Shown: positions 1 to 9,135, counted from the stretch's first letter. The stretch: 60,919 nucleotides of DNA from Pseudomonadota bacterium (GCA_023954855.1 JAGSGY010000027.1:1-60919); one strand, 5' to 3'. The notes: generated by a model from the letters alone, not told the origin. Numbers and translations: made by a program.

Positions 1-92
1 CAGAGGGTGCTTGGGTCGCACGCAGCTCGGTGTGGATGGGCTGGCGCGCCTACGACGACAAGGGCGTCTACGCGACCTCAGACGAGGGCTGA
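1..92 (+). CDS. 3' end of an unidentified gene (partial)
   Basis: A frame open from base 3 to a TGA at 90-92 encodes a 29-residue C-terminus containing WMGWRAYDDKGVYATSDEG. Nearly every codon ends in G or C, as in the real genes around it, and the composition (W, Y, D, G) looks like folded protein rather than a shadow frame. The gene starts outside the window. It converges with the next gene and overlaps its stop region by 15 nt. The family cannot be recognised from so short a piece. Confidence 0.5.
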   Translation, partial: EGAWVARSSVWMGWRAYDDKGVYATSDEG

Positions 93-1238
93 CCGCACGG
101 CGTCCACCAGCGCATCCAGCCGTCCGCCACTCGCGAAGTGTCGGGGCGAGGCCAAGGCCAGCTCGAGCTGCGACCGGGTGCCCGCGAGGGTCACGAACAA
201 GGGCGTGACCTCGGTCCCCGGGGGGATGAAGAACACCGCCGACGTTGCGAAGCCAGGTGCCTCGAACGCGGCGAGGTCGATGCGTCCCACATTCGAGACG
301 ATGGCCGTGGTCTTGAAGTGCGTGCGGCCCGCATGCGTCGCGGCCATGCGTCGAGCTCCGGCGTTGATCAGCCATTGGGGCACATGACGCAGCGAACCCG
401 CACCGCGAATGCGTTCTGCAGGCCGACCGGCTTGCACGGCCTCCCGAATCCGCCGCGAGACCTCGTCGGGCGACGCGTCCTCGGCGATTTCGACTGCCAG
501 CAGTCCGGTGAGGTTCGCCGTGCTCCGCACATGCGGGTGCGCGCGCCTCAAGTCCACGGGCACCTCGAGGCGTACGGTGCCCTGCCCTGCCCTTCGGGCC
601 TGCGCCGCAATCGCACAGGCGACACGGCCAAGAATCGGGCGCTGCGGCCCCTTCACCCGAAGGCGGCGCCACTCGACGCCGTGCGCACCGCCATCGGCTG
701 TTCCCATCGGTGGAAGCGCATCGGACTCGAGCTCTGCGGACGCCTCGCCCGGCCCCGCCAGGTCACGGTCCACCACTGAGTCGGGGTGCCCGACAAGCTC
801 CTCGCCACGCAAGGCCCGGAACAGATCGTTCGCGAAGGCGATCACACCGCCGCCGTCCATGGTCGCGTGTGGGGTCCGAAGCACCACCCGAAGCGGGTCA
901 CCCTGGACGAGGAGCAACTCGGTCGTCGGCCCGTGCACCAACGAAAGCGCCTGGTCGAGAAAGGGCGCCCCATCACCGCTCTGGCCATCCCACGACCGAC
1001 CGTCGACCACGCGCACGCTGCAGCCAGGGCCCTGTTCCCACCGCATTTGGCAGCCCACGCCGCGGAGTACCGCACAGGCCCCAGGATTGGCCCGGCTCGC
1101 CGCCTCGGCCGCCCGCCTCCACTGCTCGACCTCAAAGTGGCCCACGCCCTCGAAGACCATCTGGTTCACGAAGGGTGGATGCACCGCATCGGCGGCAATC
1201 CAGGCACGTTCGATGCCCGAGACGGGACGAAGGGGCAT
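78..1238 (-). CDS. Condensation-domain-like acyltransferase
   Basis: A 386-residue protein that resembles a stand-alone condensation domain / CoA-dependent acyltransferase. The key sign is PHATMDGGG at residues 123-131, which places H124 and D128-G129 in the HxxxDG arrangement of that superfamily's active site. The N-terminal part (residues 8-60) has the usual helix-strand pattern before it. There is no signal peptide, carrier domain or adenylation domain nearby, so it probably acts on CoA- or alcohol-type substrates rather than in an NRPS line; the substrate is unknown. It starts 3 nt after the stop of the upstream lipoprotein gene (1242-1691), so the two are probably co-transcribed. No clear ribosome binding site precedes the ATG, which fits coupled translation. 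Confidence 0.7.
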   Translation of the reverse strand: MPLRPVSGIERAWIAADAVHPPFVNQMVFEGVGHFEVEQWRRAAEAASRANPGACAVLRGVGCQMRWEQGPGCSVRVVDGRSWDGQSGDGAPFLDQALSLVHGPTTELLLVQGDPLRVVLRTPHATMDGGGVIAFANDLFRALRGEELVGHPDSVVDRDLAGPGEASAELESDALPPMGTADGGAHGVEWRRLRVKGPQRPILGRVACAIAAQARRAGQGTVRLEVPVDLRRAHPHVRSTANLTGLLAVEIAEDASPDEVSRRIREAVQAGRPAERIRGAGSLRHVPQWLINAGARRMAATHAGRTHFKTTAIVSNVGRIDLAAFEAPGFATSAVFFIPPGTEVTPLFVTLAGTRSQLELALASPRHFASGGRLDALVDAVRSALV

Positions 1239-1241
1239 GGA

Positions 1242-1691
1242 CTAGGGCGCGCTTGTGACCATCTCGACGGACGAGGAGGTCAGCTCACCGGCAGCATCGG
1301 TAAAGCTCGCCGTCATCACGGCCTCGGAGCCGTCGAGAGCCGCTACCGCACTCGCATCCTCTTGGGAGAGCCAGTGCATCACGTGAAGACGCCACCAGCC
1401 GGTCTCGGTGTCAAACGAGGGCACTTCGGCCCGCGACTCCTGGTGCGAGACGACCCCGTCGAACTCTAGGCTCCACGCTCCGGCCACCGCACCCGCGCCC
1501 TCGATCCCCCGGAACTGAACGTTCACGTCGACCAGAAAAGAGGTCTCATCGAAGGCCCGAATCTCGAGCGCGTCACCGTCGCAGTACGGCGTGAAGGTGT
1601 CCACGCTGAACAGGCCCCACTGGACATCGCCGGTGCAGGAATCACTCTCGCTGCATCCGACGAGAAGGAACAAAGGAACGAGGTAGCGCAC
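1242..1691 (-). CDS. Small lipoprotein of unknown function
   Basis: 149 residues beginning VRYLVPLFLLVGC, a short type II signal peptide with lipobox Cys at residue 13, so it should be lipid-anchored in the envelope. The GTG start at 1691 is chosen because CGGAG lies 5 nt upstream and because it puts the signal peptide at the very N-terminus; the longer ORF upstream is Arg/Trp-rich and looks non-coding. The mature part is acidic with alternating hydrophobic residues (probable beta structure) and has no recognisable domain. It is the first gene of a two-gene unit with the acyltransferase downstream and is divergent from the lipoprotein gene at 1875. Confidence 0.75.
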   Translation of the reverse strand: MRYLVPLFLLVGCSESDSCTGDVQWGLFSVDTFTPYCDGDALEIRAFDETSFLVDVNVQFRGIEGAGAVAGAWSLEFDGVVSHQESRAEVPSFDTETGWWRLHVMHWLSQEDASAVAALDGSEAVMTASFTDAAGELTSSSVEMVTSAP

Positions 1692-1830
1692 GCAGTCTCC
1701 GAGGTTCGGACGCCTAGATAGCCCGGTCCGGCCGGTCCACGCCGTCACCGATCGACGACACCGGTCCATCTCGTTGACGCCTCGCCGGCGGCAACCCCAG
1801 CTCAAGTCGCTAAACATAAGGATCCGCCCC

Positions 1831-1847
1831 TGGCACGCCAGCTGCAT
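1831..1847 (+). promoter_or_regulatory. Sigma-54 type (-24/-12) promoter
   Basis: TGGCACGCCAGCTGCAT matches the sigma-54 consensus TGGCACG-N4-TTGCW at all but one position. GG (1832-1833) and GC (1844-1845) are separated by exactly 10 nt. The GC lies 29 nt before the ATG of the lipoprotein gene at 1875, with an AAAGGAG ribosome binding site in between. The same arrangement and distance recur upstream of the related lipoprotein at 12732. Confidence 0.6.
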
Positions 1848-1874
1848 CGTCGATGGCAACAAAGGAGTGCCGCC

Positions 1875-2522
1875 ATGACCCGCGCCAGAGTCCACACCCG
1901 ACCGATCCTCGCCAGCCTACTCGCCCTCACCCTGTTCGGATGCGGCGCGCCCCGAGAGAACTGGGCCGAGGGCAACTGCGACGACGGCCTCGACAACGAC
2001 CTCGATGGCCTGCTCGACTGTGAGGAGGCCGAGTGTGGCTTCGCCGAGGTGTGCGGCGGTGAATCGTCTCTCGACACCGGCTTCTCGAGCGCTACCGCCA
2101 GTGGAGCAACCACGCAGTGGGTCTTGGACGGCTTCACCTTCAACGACGGCGGCACGGGCAAGGGCTTCTTTGTGTACGACGCCAGCATGGACCAGATCAC
2201 CACTTGGTCTCTCTGCGTGACCGCGGGCCCGCAGTTCCCAGCGATGGTGTACGACTCCACCACCTCACACGCAGCCTGGAACGACTACCATGATGCCTAC
2301 AGCTTCTCCGGAACCGCGATCGTGGGCCCGTACAGCAATTCCTACCGAATCCTCCGGATCCGCACCAGCGCGGTGGAACCCGCCGCCGCACAGCCGGACG
2401 ACTCGCGGCTCGTCAGCGGGGTAGAGTGCGTGAACTGCGCTCCACTACGCACCATCACGAGTGGCGAGATGGTGGCCGTCTCCGAGGGGCAACTGCCGTC
2501 CTCGTGCGAGGACATGCCCTAG
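1875..2522 (+). CDS. MopE-type repeat lipoprotein
   Basis: 215 residues. Residues 1-23 form a signal peptide ending LTLFGC, a lipobox with Cys23. It is followed by CDDGLDNDLDGLLDCEEAEC (residues 35-54), one copy of the Cys/Asp/Gly-rich putative metal-binding repeat seen in MopE-like and other myxobacterial surface proteins. The rest (residues 75-215) is rich in S, T, Y and aromatic residues, probably a beta domain, with Cys pairs such as VECVNC. The start is supported by AAAGGAG 8 nt upstream of the ATG and by a sigma-54-like promoter. It has the same architecture as the protein at 12732 (lipobox, MopE repeat, beta domain), so the two look like paralogs. The function is unknown; a surface calcium-binding role is only an inference. 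Confidence 0.85.
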   Translation: MTRARVHTRPILASLLALTLFGCGAPRENWAEGNCDDGLDNDLDGLLDCEEAECGFAEVCGGESSLDTGFSSATASGATTQWVLDGFTFNDGGTGKGFFVYDASMDQITTWSLCVTAGPQFPAMVYDSTTSHAAWNDYHDAYSFSGTAIVGPYSNSYRILRIRTSAVEPAAAQPDDSRLVSGVECVNCAPLRTITSGEMVAVSEGQLPSSCEDMP

Positions 2523-2540
2523 CGCCCCTCGAAGCTGAGC

Positions 2541-2843
2541 CTACAGGCTCGAGCAGGGCTTCATGCCCTCGAAGTCGGGAATCTCGCCGTTGCACTTCGC
2601 ACCGTCGATCATGCACTGGTACATCTCGGACATGTCGTTCGGATTCATGTTCAACGCCTCGGGACACATGTCCGACGACTCGTACTGAATCGAGCTCGTG
2701 CACTCGAGCGCGTTGTGGTGGGCCACGTAGGCCTCACACGCACCGACGTTGTCGAAGCCGCCTCCGAGTCCACCACCACCGCCGCAGGCAAGGCCAAAGG
2801 TCAGAGTCGCTGCAGCCGTCGCGAGGAGAGTCCACTTCTTCAT
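2541..2843 (-). CDS. Small Cys-rich lipoprotein
   Basis: 100 residues: a signal peptide with two N-terminal lysines, lipobox LTFGLAC with Cys20, then a glycine-rich linker (residues 21-29) and a small acidic domain with six cysteines (residues 36, 48, 60, 77, 84, 97) that could form three disulfides. The start is fixed by GGAG 7 nt before the ATG; a longer frame upstream is the antisense shadow of the next gene. It is convergent with the MopE-type lipoprotein and lies downstream of, and in line with, nothing obviously related. Function unknown. Confidence 0.8.
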   Translation of the reverse strand: MKKWTLLATAAATLTFGLACGGGGGLGGGFDNVGACEAYVAHHNALECTSSIQYESSDMCPEALNMNPNDMSEMYQCMIDGAKCNGEIPDFEGMKPCSSL

Positions 2844-2914
2844 GTCGTTGCTCCGAATGCGCGTGAAGCGCGCGGGTTCGTCGCACCCTACACCGCCGCG
2901 CGTGCCCGCGTCCG

Positions 2915-5458
2915 TCACTTCGTCAGGGACAAGACCTTGAGCTCGGCGATGTTCACGAAGTTGCGGGTCTGGTCCCCACCGCCTTCGGAGCGGTACAGCG
3001 TGTGGCGGTCGAGGTAGGACATGTTGGGCGCCTCGGAAACGCGCACGGTGTAGGTCTGACCGACGACCAGGTCTGCACGAACAAAGCTGCTGTCCTGCCA
3101 GGCATCCCAAGTGCCGAGATGGGGCATGACGACCGGCCCCTCGGACACAAGCCGGCTGGAGGCGTCGCGGACCTGCAGCCACTTGTGGGCGGTGGTGATG
3201 CCCGTGCTCACCGCGCCAGCGCCGTTGCCATACGTCAGCTGCAGCAGGTGCGGTCCCGTGGTCCCCGCAGTGATGCTCATGTCGAGGGTGTCGCTCGGCG
3301 CGCCCCATCCCTCGTAGTGCTCGCGTCCCCAGTTGTTGACGAGGGTGCCGCCCTGAGCCGAGAAGGAGGACGCCTCCACCCCCTGCACGCGCTCATCGGA
3401 GCTGCCCCACCAGCATCGCGGTGGCGAGTGGTGCGAGACGTTGCCCGAGCCGAATTCGGACTCGAGCGCGTAACAGTGGCTAATGCCGGGATCGGAGCCG
3501 ATGTCGGTCCACGTCGTTCCCGTCAGCTGGCTCGCAACCCGCCGGCCATCGCGAAACACGCTGAAGGTCACGCCAGACTCACCGGACGCGTCCAGGCCGA
3601 GGATGAGGTGGGTGCCGTCGCTGGTCAGGGCGGTGATCTGCGGTTCCTTTGGCGCCCAGAGTTGGGTAAAGTCGCCATCGACGACCTCGCGCAAGCCGCC
3701 GGCGCTCGGCTGCATCGCCCCGAGGGTCACGCGTACTTCATGGTCACCCGCCGAAGGCGCGAAAGAAGAGCCCAATACACCGCCTCCGTCGAAGTCGACC
3801 GAGCTTACGGCGTAGGCCCCCTCTTCGTCGGAGGCCGCGGGCAAGTCGATGGTGACGTCGATCAGAGCGCCACGGTACGGAACGTCGTGAAGCACGAGCG
3901 AATCGCTCTCGGCGAGCCAACCATTGCGAAGTCCGCTGGTCACGAAGGGCTCGATGGACAGGCCGGTCTGTGTCGCCTCGATGCCCACAATGCCTCGGGT
4001 CACCATCGCCACGAAGCCGGCGACCGACCACAGCTGGCGACGTGAGTTGACGACGGGCCCCGAGTAGTCGCCGTCCAGGTACCAGTTGGCGCCGGTGAGG
4101 AACTCGAAGTTCTCCATGTTCGACAGGTTGAGGGCGGCGCCCCTGACGAGCGAGTGCACGTCGTGATCGAAGACCTCGCTATTGCCCGCCCGACGCGATG
4201 CGCGAAGGTCATAGGCCGTGACGAACGGCCACACCGCGCGGTTGTGGTACACGGGCACGAAGGGCTGCTGCGGCCAGAGAACCGGGGGACCAGCGGGTGC
4301 ATGCGGGTAGGCCTCGACCATGTCGACCACGCGGCGGTCGTCGGCGAGCCAAAGCCCGGCGAGGGACTCGCCCAGCAAGTCGAACTTGCGGACCGGCGCA
4401 TCGTCGAGGTGCGTGGTCTTCATGGCGCTGTAGAGCGAGTCTTCGAGAAGCCAGAACTCGCGATCGATGGCGAGACCGAGCTCGTCGCGCCAGCCTGCAT
4501 ACTTGAGCGAAGCGGTGCCTTTGCCCTTCTCAGCGGCCAGCTCAGACGCCACGTGGAGCATGCGCCAGTGGGCGATGTTGGTCGAGAGCGTCTTGGACAT
4601 GCCGATATGCACGGTGTCGTCGGCGGTCCAGCTCGGGTAGCTCTGCTCCCTCCAGTCGAGAAAGGACTGTTCGCCGCGGTAGAGACCGTCTGTCGCGTCG
4701 TAGATGTAGACCCGGTCCTCGTCAATGGTGTTGACGATGGCCTCGTAGGCGGTGTCGCGGAAGGCCGTGCGCTCGGCACCATCCAGGAATTTGAGCAACT
4801 CCCACGCGCCGAGGGCCCACACCGCACGGTCGGTGCTCACCGGCCAAGAGCCCCCACTTCCCGTGTCCTGAACCAGCGTGGGGTGTCCTCCGCCCGCACT
4901 GTCCTTCCGGTTCGAGATCTTGAACAGAAGTGAGTTCTTGGAGCGGGTCGGGTCGACCATGGCCAGGGAGTGTTCGACCGCGTAGCCAATGTCGCGCGTC
5001 CACACCCAGCTCCACTTCTCGCCGGTCTCGAAGCACGAGCAGTCCACGGCACCCTCGAAGGCCCCGTCCTCGATCTGCTCCACGCTGTTCTCGCGGACCT
5101 CCTGCATGGCCATCGCAAACAGGCCGTCGAGCAAGAGCCTGCCAGACCGAAGACGCATCGCGCCAGGCTGCTCGACCACGGTGACGACCGCGCCAACAGG
5201 CAGGTCATCGCGCAAGGGATGCCCGGACGAGATGACGTAGGTTCGCAGCTCCGCGTCGGGGTCCTCGCAGGTCACAGTCGCCGTCGAGCCTCCATCCGAG
5301 AAGCTGTCGAGGGCGTAGTCCGGTGTCGAGTCGGTGCTGTCACCCGAGTCGTTCACGGCCGAGTCGCCCACCGAATCCACGGGCGAGTCCCCAGGGTCAT
5401 CCGATGGCGGACAGCCCAGGAGCAAGGCGGTGAACAAGATGGGAGGCAAGCTGCGCAT
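2915..5458 (-). CDS. Lipoprotein with (alpha/alpha)6-barrel glycosidase-like domain
   Basis: 847 residues. Signal peptide with lipobox LLLGC (Cys16), then an Asp/Ser/Thr-rich tether (about residues 20-60). Residues 80-590 look like a six-hairpin (alpha/alpha)6 glycosidase: EKWSWVWTRDIGYAVEHSL, DWREQSYPSWT, the tryptophan-rich segment HNRAVWPFVTAYDLRA and GANWYLDGDYSG are typical of that clan (GH15/GH63-like catalytic domains). The C-terminal 250 residues are beta-rich and may bind carbohydrate or the cell surface. It would act outside the cell on an unknown oligosaccharide. The ATG at 5458 is preferred because it starts the signal peptide directly. A weak sigma-54-like site lies 27 nt upstream. 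Confidence 0.75.
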   Translation of the reverse strand: MRSLPPILFTALLLGCPPSDDPGDSPVDSVGDSAVNDSGDSTDSTPDYALDSFSDGGSTATVTCEDPDAELRTYVISSGHPLRDDLPVGAVVTVVEQPGAMRLRSGRLLLDGLFAMAMQEVRENSVEQIEDGAFEGAVDCSCFETGEKWSWVWTRDIGYAVEHSLAMVDPTRSKNSLLFKISNRKDSAGGGHPTLVQDTGSGGSWPVSTDRAVWALGAWELLKFLDGAERTAFRDTAYEAIVNTIDEDRVYIYDATDGLYRGEQSFLDWREQSYPSWTADDTVHIGMSKTLSTNIAHWRMLHVASELAAEKGKGTASLKYAGWRDELGLAIDREFWLLEDSLYSAMKTTHLDDAPVRKFDLLGESLAGLWLADDRRVVDMVEAYPHAPAGPPVLWPQQPFVPVYHNRAVWPFVTAYDLRASRRAGNSEVFDHDVHSLVRGAALNLSNMENFEFLTGANWYLDGDYSGPVVNSRRQLWSVAGFVAMVTRGIVGIEATQTGLSIEPFVTSGLRNGWLAESDSLVLHDVPYRGALIDVTIDLPAASDEEGAYAVSSVDFDGGGVLGSSFAPSAGDHEVRVTLGAMQPSAGGLREVVDGDFTQLWAPKEPQITALTSDGTHLILGLDASGESGVTFSVFRDGRRVASQLTGTTWTDIGSDPGISHCYALESEFGSGNVSHHSPPRCWWGSSDERVQGVEASSFSAQGGTLVNNWGREHYEGWGAPSDTLDMSITAGTTGPHLLQLTYGNGAGAVSTGITTAHKWLQVRDASSRLVSEGPVVMPHLGTWDAWQDSSFVRADLVVGQTYTVRVSEAPNMSYLDRHTLYRSEGGGDQTRNFVNIAELKVLSLTK

Positions 5459-5484
5459 GAGCGGCCAGAGTATCACTGTAAGCG

Positions 5485-5500
5485 GGCTTTGGCCTTGCCA
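5485..5500 (-). promoter_or_regulatory. Weak sigma-54-like promoter
   Basis: On the minus strand TGGCAAGGCCAAAGCC has GG and GC separated by 10 nt and a good -24 half (TGGCA), but the -12 half is AAGC rather than TTGC. It is 27 nt from the start codon of the glycosidase-like lipoprotein. This is weaker than the two sites at 1831 and 12688. Confidence 0.25.
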
Positions 5501-5538
5501 AGAAAGAACCATGCGAGGCCCGGTTCACCGCGGCGGGC

Positions 5539-6837
5539 TCACTCCCCGCGACGTCGCGAAGCGAGAAGGCCCACGAGCAGCGCCCAGCCCATGCCTCGCG
5601 CCGGCGACGACTGGCATCCGCAGCCCGATTCTTCGACTTCAGGCTCGGGTTCGACCGGAATGCCATCAATTCGCGCCACGGGAATCTCGCCGAGGTCGGG
5701 GCAGGCAGTGTCCTCGGCGTTGTCGCAGGCCACCTGGAAGCCCAGCTCGTAGATCTCGGTGGTCTCCTCGCCCCCCACGAGCTCAGCACCCGCCCGCATG
5801 CGCGCCGTGTACCAGCCGCCCGGGACCAGGTTCTGCTCGGGTTGCACACGGATCAGCCGCGTGTGGCCAGCACCCCACCGTGTGTTCGCCTGACGAAACG
5901 GCACGGAAGTGCCGTCGGAATCCACGAGCTCGACCAAGTCACCCTCGTAGCGAACCCCCTCTCCAAAGATCAGCGTCACCCAGCTGTCTGTGGTCGAAGC
6001 ATCACCAGAGCGCAGCCTGCGCGGGGTCTCGGGAAAGGCAAACACGGCCACGTCATCGGCCGAGAACTCGCCGTGAAGGCGTGACCAGAGCGCCTGCTGG
6101 TAGCGCATCGTCGGGTAGATCTCGGCGCGGAGGCTCCCGGGGACCGCGGGATCCATGTAGTGTTCGCGTCCCCACGGCATCTCAGTGGCGTAGCGCTCGC
6201 CGTAGTTCGCCGCGATGCCGAGACCGATCTCGTCATTGACGTAGGCCGCCACCGTCAGCCCAACCGAAGCGTCGATGACCTCTTCGGTCACGTCCTCGGA
6301 GAGGCCTTCGTAGAGTTCCAGCACCGTGGACATCGGGATGTCGCGCTCGGGGATGAAGCGAATGTGCTCGTCCAGCACCAGAAAACCGTCGGTCCCGGGG
6401 TCGGTCTCGCTCTGGCCAGCGCCATCGCGCTCTTCGACTTGGTGTAGGAATAGCGAGTCGAAGATCGAGTCCTGAAGTCCGTGCGAGGCACAGCCAAGCA
6501 GGAAGGCCACCCGCTTCTTCGACTCAATGGAGGTCCACGGAGGCGGGTCGTTCACGCGAATCCACTCGACGTAGTCCTCGATGAAGGGCTCCCAGTGGGT
6601 GTGCTCGGAGTAGGCCCTCGATGCCGGCTCGTCCCGGGCGTAGCCAGTGTCGGTAAACACCGCGCCGAAGAGCAGGGCGTTGAACACTTCGGGCTCGAGC
6701 AAGAACTGGCGAAGCTCGTCATCGGGCATGTTCTCGACGGCCCACCCCGTCACGTGCACATGACCCCAGATGCCGTGCGCATCCGCAGAGGTGGACCAAA
6801 GTGACGTGGCGAGGGCCACAGCAAAGGCGAAGCGCAT
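5539..6837 (-). CDS. Secreted zinc-dependent phospholipase C-like protein with MYXO-CTERM-like tail
   Basis: 432 residues. A Sec signal peptide ends near SADAHG, leaving HGIWGHVHVTGWAVE, the N-terminal zinc-binding Trp/His pattern of the zinc-dependent phospholipase C / S1-P1 nuclease fold. Further His ligands appear in EHTHWEPF and in GCASHGLQDSIFDSLFLHQVE (positions of the usual HxxxD and HxxxxD zinc motifs). It probably hydrolyses phospholipids outside the cell. The C-terminus has a Gly-Cys motif (SGCGCQ), a hydrophobic helix (WALLVGLLA) and SRRRGE, the tripartite MYXO-CTERM sorting signal. The start at 6837 has GGGAG 6 nt upstream. It is divergent from the ceramidase gene at 7003. Confidence 0.85.
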   Translation of the reverse strand: MRFAFAVALATSLWSTSADAHGIWGHVHVTGWAVENMPDDELRQFLLEPEVFNALLFGAVFTDTGYARDEPASRAYSEHTHWEPFIEDYVEWIRVNDPPPWTSIESKKRVAFLLGCASHGLQDSIFDSLFLHQVEERDGAGQSETDPGTDGFLVLDEHIRFIPERDIPMSTVLELYEGLSEDVTEEVIDASVGLTVAAYVNDEIGLGIAANYGERYATEMPWGREHYMDPAVPGSLRAEIYPTMRYQQALWSRLHGEFSADDVAVFAFPETPRRLRSGDASTTDSWVTLIFGEGVRYEGDLVELVDSDGTSVPFRQANTRWGAGHTRLIRVQPEQNLVPGGWYTARMRAGAELVGGEETTEIYELGFQVACDNAEDTACPDLGEIPVARIDGIPVEPEPEVEESGCGCQSSPARGMGWALLVGLLASRRRGE

Positions 6838-7002
6838 TCGTTCTCCCGAGCGCATCGTACCCAAGGATTGGCGGGTTGGTTGGGAGCGCTTGGAACGACG
6901 TCCACGGCAACAATTCGCCGAACTCAAGGTGGATTTGCCCAGAAGCGATGGCCATCGCCCCCGCGCGGCGGATAGGCACAAGGCCAGATCACGGGTGGAC
7001 AC

Positions 7003-8718
7003 ATGTGGCAGGTCGGAGCGGCGCGGCGCGAGCTCGAAATGGACTTCACCGGAATCGAATTGCTCGGCTGGGGTCAGCCCGAGGGGCGAATCGAGCGGGT
7101 GGAGTCCGCGCTCCAGGTACGCGCCGTCGCCCTCGAAGCCGATGGACAGCGGCTCGTCTATCTCTGCGCCGAGCTGTGCTTCATCACCCAGTCCTTGCGC
7201 GATGGGCTGTTCACCGTGCTGGCATCCCGTGGCATCGAGCTGGCCGAGCCCGAGCTCGTGGTGGCCGCCACCCACACCCACAGCGGCCCGGCAGGCTTCG
7301 CGCACGCCCTGTTCTACAACCTCTCGAACCCAGGCCACCATCCCGAGGTGTACGCGTGCATCGTGTCGACTTTCGCAGACGCCGTAGAGGCCGCCCTCAG
7401 CAGCATGGAGCCCGGCCAGGTCTGGCTCAATCGCGGTGAAATTCCGCTCGACGAGCCCGTCGCATTCAACCGGGCCATTCCCTCGTTCCTGCGAAACCCC
7501 GACGCCCCCACCATCGATGTGACGCGCCCCGAGACCGCCACCAACCGAGACCTCACCGTGCTCAGGGTGGATGGCGAGAGCGGTCCTCGGGCGGCCATCT
7601 GCTGGTTCGCCTGCCACAACACGAACGTGCACTTCGACAACCGCGCGCTGCACGGGGACAACAAGGGCGTGGCCGCTTCGCTGTTCGAAGACCACGCCGC
7701 GAGCCGCGGACACAGCGAGTTCGTCGGCATCTTCGCCCAGGGCGCCTCTGGGGATGTGACCCCAAACTACCGTCCGTCCAAGCGGGGCCTTGCGGTGGGC
7801 CATCACGACGACGACTTCGACAGCGCACGCTTTCACGGCGGCGTCCAGATGCGCCACGCCCTCGAGCTGTACGAGGCCCGCGGCGAAGCCCAGGACGGAC
7901 TCGACACGCACGCGACCTACCTCGACTTCGATGGCGCCACCGTCGACCCGCGCTTCGCGAACGGCCTCGAGAACCGCACCACCGGCCCCGCCCGCTACGG
8001 TCTCGGCCTCATCGAGGGCACCAGCGAGGGTCCTGGACCGCTGTTCAAAGCCCAGTTCGTGCGCCGCTCCCTCGTGGCCGCAGTGGGCTTTGCAAAGCGC
8101 ACCCGCAGCCGTCTTCCCGGCCTGCGCGACCGCTACCCCGATGGCGTCGACGACATCTATGGCCCGATGTTCCCGTTCATCGAAGCCGGCCTCGGTGTGA
8201 AGGGACGCGCCTTTGGCCTCGTGTCCATGCGGGCAAAGTACGTACCTGCGGCCATCGACCCCGTCGTCCACGAGATTCAGCGCCTGGCTGACACCGGTGC
8301 CGATCTCGACAGCCCCTGGACGCCGAGTGTCAAGCCGGTCCACGTGGCCCAGATTGGCAACTTTGCCCTGGTGTCCCTGCCCTGTGAGCCAACGACCACC
8401 GCCGGCCGTCGCATCGCGGCCACTGTTGCAGAGACCCTAGGTGTGCAGACCGTGCAGGTCGCCGGCTACTCGAACGCCTACCACGGCTACGTCACCACTC
8501 GAGAGGAGTACCAGGTCCAAGCGTACGAGGGGGCGCACACGATCTTCGGTCAGTTCACGCTCGCCGCCTACCTGACCAGCCTCGCGGAGCTGTGCGCGGA
8601 CATGGCGAAACACCACCACCATCGTGGCAGTTCGGCGGTCTCACCGACCCGGTTTACGGAGCAAGAGCTCGAGCGGCGCCGCTACCTGGGTCCACCGCCG
8701 AAGCGCAGCTGGGGCTAG
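7003..8718 (+). CDS. Neutral/alkaline (non-lysosomal) ceramidase family protein
   Basis: 571 residues covering the N-terminal catalytic domain of neutral ceramidases: AELCFI, the zinc-site segment ATHTHSGPAGF (about residues 88-98), CHNTNVHF, and QGASGDVTPN (about residues 247-256), which contains the conserved Ser-Gly-Asp stretch carrying the nucleophile in this family. It would cleave the N-acyl bond of ceramide to fatty acid and sphingosine. It is shorter than the roughly 650-700 residues of secreted ceramidases because the C-terminal immunoglobulin-like domain seems absent, and no signal peptide is visible, so it may act inside the cell or leave by another route. Divergent from the phospholipase C gene. 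Confidence 0.88.
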   Translation: MWQVGAARRELEMDFTGIELLGWGQPEGRIERVESALQVRAVALEADGQRLVYLCAELCFITQSLRDGLFTVLASRGIELAEPELVVAATHTHSGPAGFAHALFYNLSNPGHHPEVYACIVSTFADAVEAALSSMEPGQVWLNRGEIPLDEPVAFNRAIPSFLRNPDAPTIDVTRPETATNRDLTVLRVDGESGPRAAICWFACHNTNVHFDNRALHGDNKGVAASLFEDHAASRGHSEFVGIFAQGASGDVTPNYRPSKRGLAVGHHDDDFDSARFHGGVQMRHALELYEARGEAQDGLDTHATYLDFDGATVDPRFANGLENRTTGPARYGLGLIEGTSEGPGPLFKAQFVRRSLVAAVGFAKRTRSRLPGLRDRYPDGVDDIYGPMFPFIEAGLGVKGRAFGLVSMRAKYVPAAIDPVVHEIQRLADTGADLDSPWTPSVKPVHVAQIGNFALVSLPCEPTTTAGRRIAATVAETLGVQTVQVAGYSNAYHGYVTTREEYQVQAYEGAHTIFGQFTLAAYLTSLAELCADMAKHHHHRGSSAVSPTRFTEQELERRRYLGPPPKRSWG

Positions 8719-8757
8719 GCGCTAGGGCGTGTCTGCTCCGCGACCCATGCCTCCAGA

Positions 8758-9135
8758 TCATCGTGCATCGGTGAGCCCGTCCAGCACGCAGCGCTTCGAG
8801 AAGCTGCGAGTCGAGACCCCGAACAGCGGTTCCTCGGCGTTGGTGGAGAACTTCCACAGCGCGCCATCGACGACAGAGAACGCCCACGACATGAGGTCAC
8901 CGTCGTAGGACAAGCTGGCCTCTTCGTAGGACCGCACGACCTTGCCAGCCGCATCGACCGCGTAGTACCGAGCGAAGTCGGCTCCTCGAAGCAGCGGTAC
9001 CGCGTACCTCACGAGCTCGGCGTGCTCGGAGGAGAGCAGTGCGTCTCGCCCCGTCATCCTCGGGATGTCTGACCGGCAAACAAGGGTCAGCCCGCCGGGC
9101 ATCGTCCAGGTGCGCGGGACGTCACCCGTGGACAT
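8758..9135 (-). CDS. Hypothetical protein
   Basis: 125 residues from the ATG at 9135 (a TTG at 9159 would add 8 residues). It contains FARYYAVDAAGKVVRSYEEA and DLMSWAFSVVDGALWKFST, alternating strands with conserved-looking aromatics, and no signal peptide. Codon use fits the neighbours. It lies convergent to the ceramidase and is alone on its strand. No family is recognised and no good ribosome binding site decides the start. Confidence 0.55.
   Translation of the reverse strand: MSTGDVPRTWTMPGGLTLVCRSDIPRMTGRDALLSSEHAELVRYAVPLLRGADFARYYAVDAAGKVVRSYEEASLSYDGDLMSWAFSVVDGALWKFSTNAEEPLFGVSTRSFSKRCVLDGLTDAR

Noticed and set aside
6838-8343. N-terminal extension of the phospholipase ORF on the minus strand
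   Set aside because: It runs antisense through the ceramidase gene, and the signal peptide with ribosome binding site begins at 6837.
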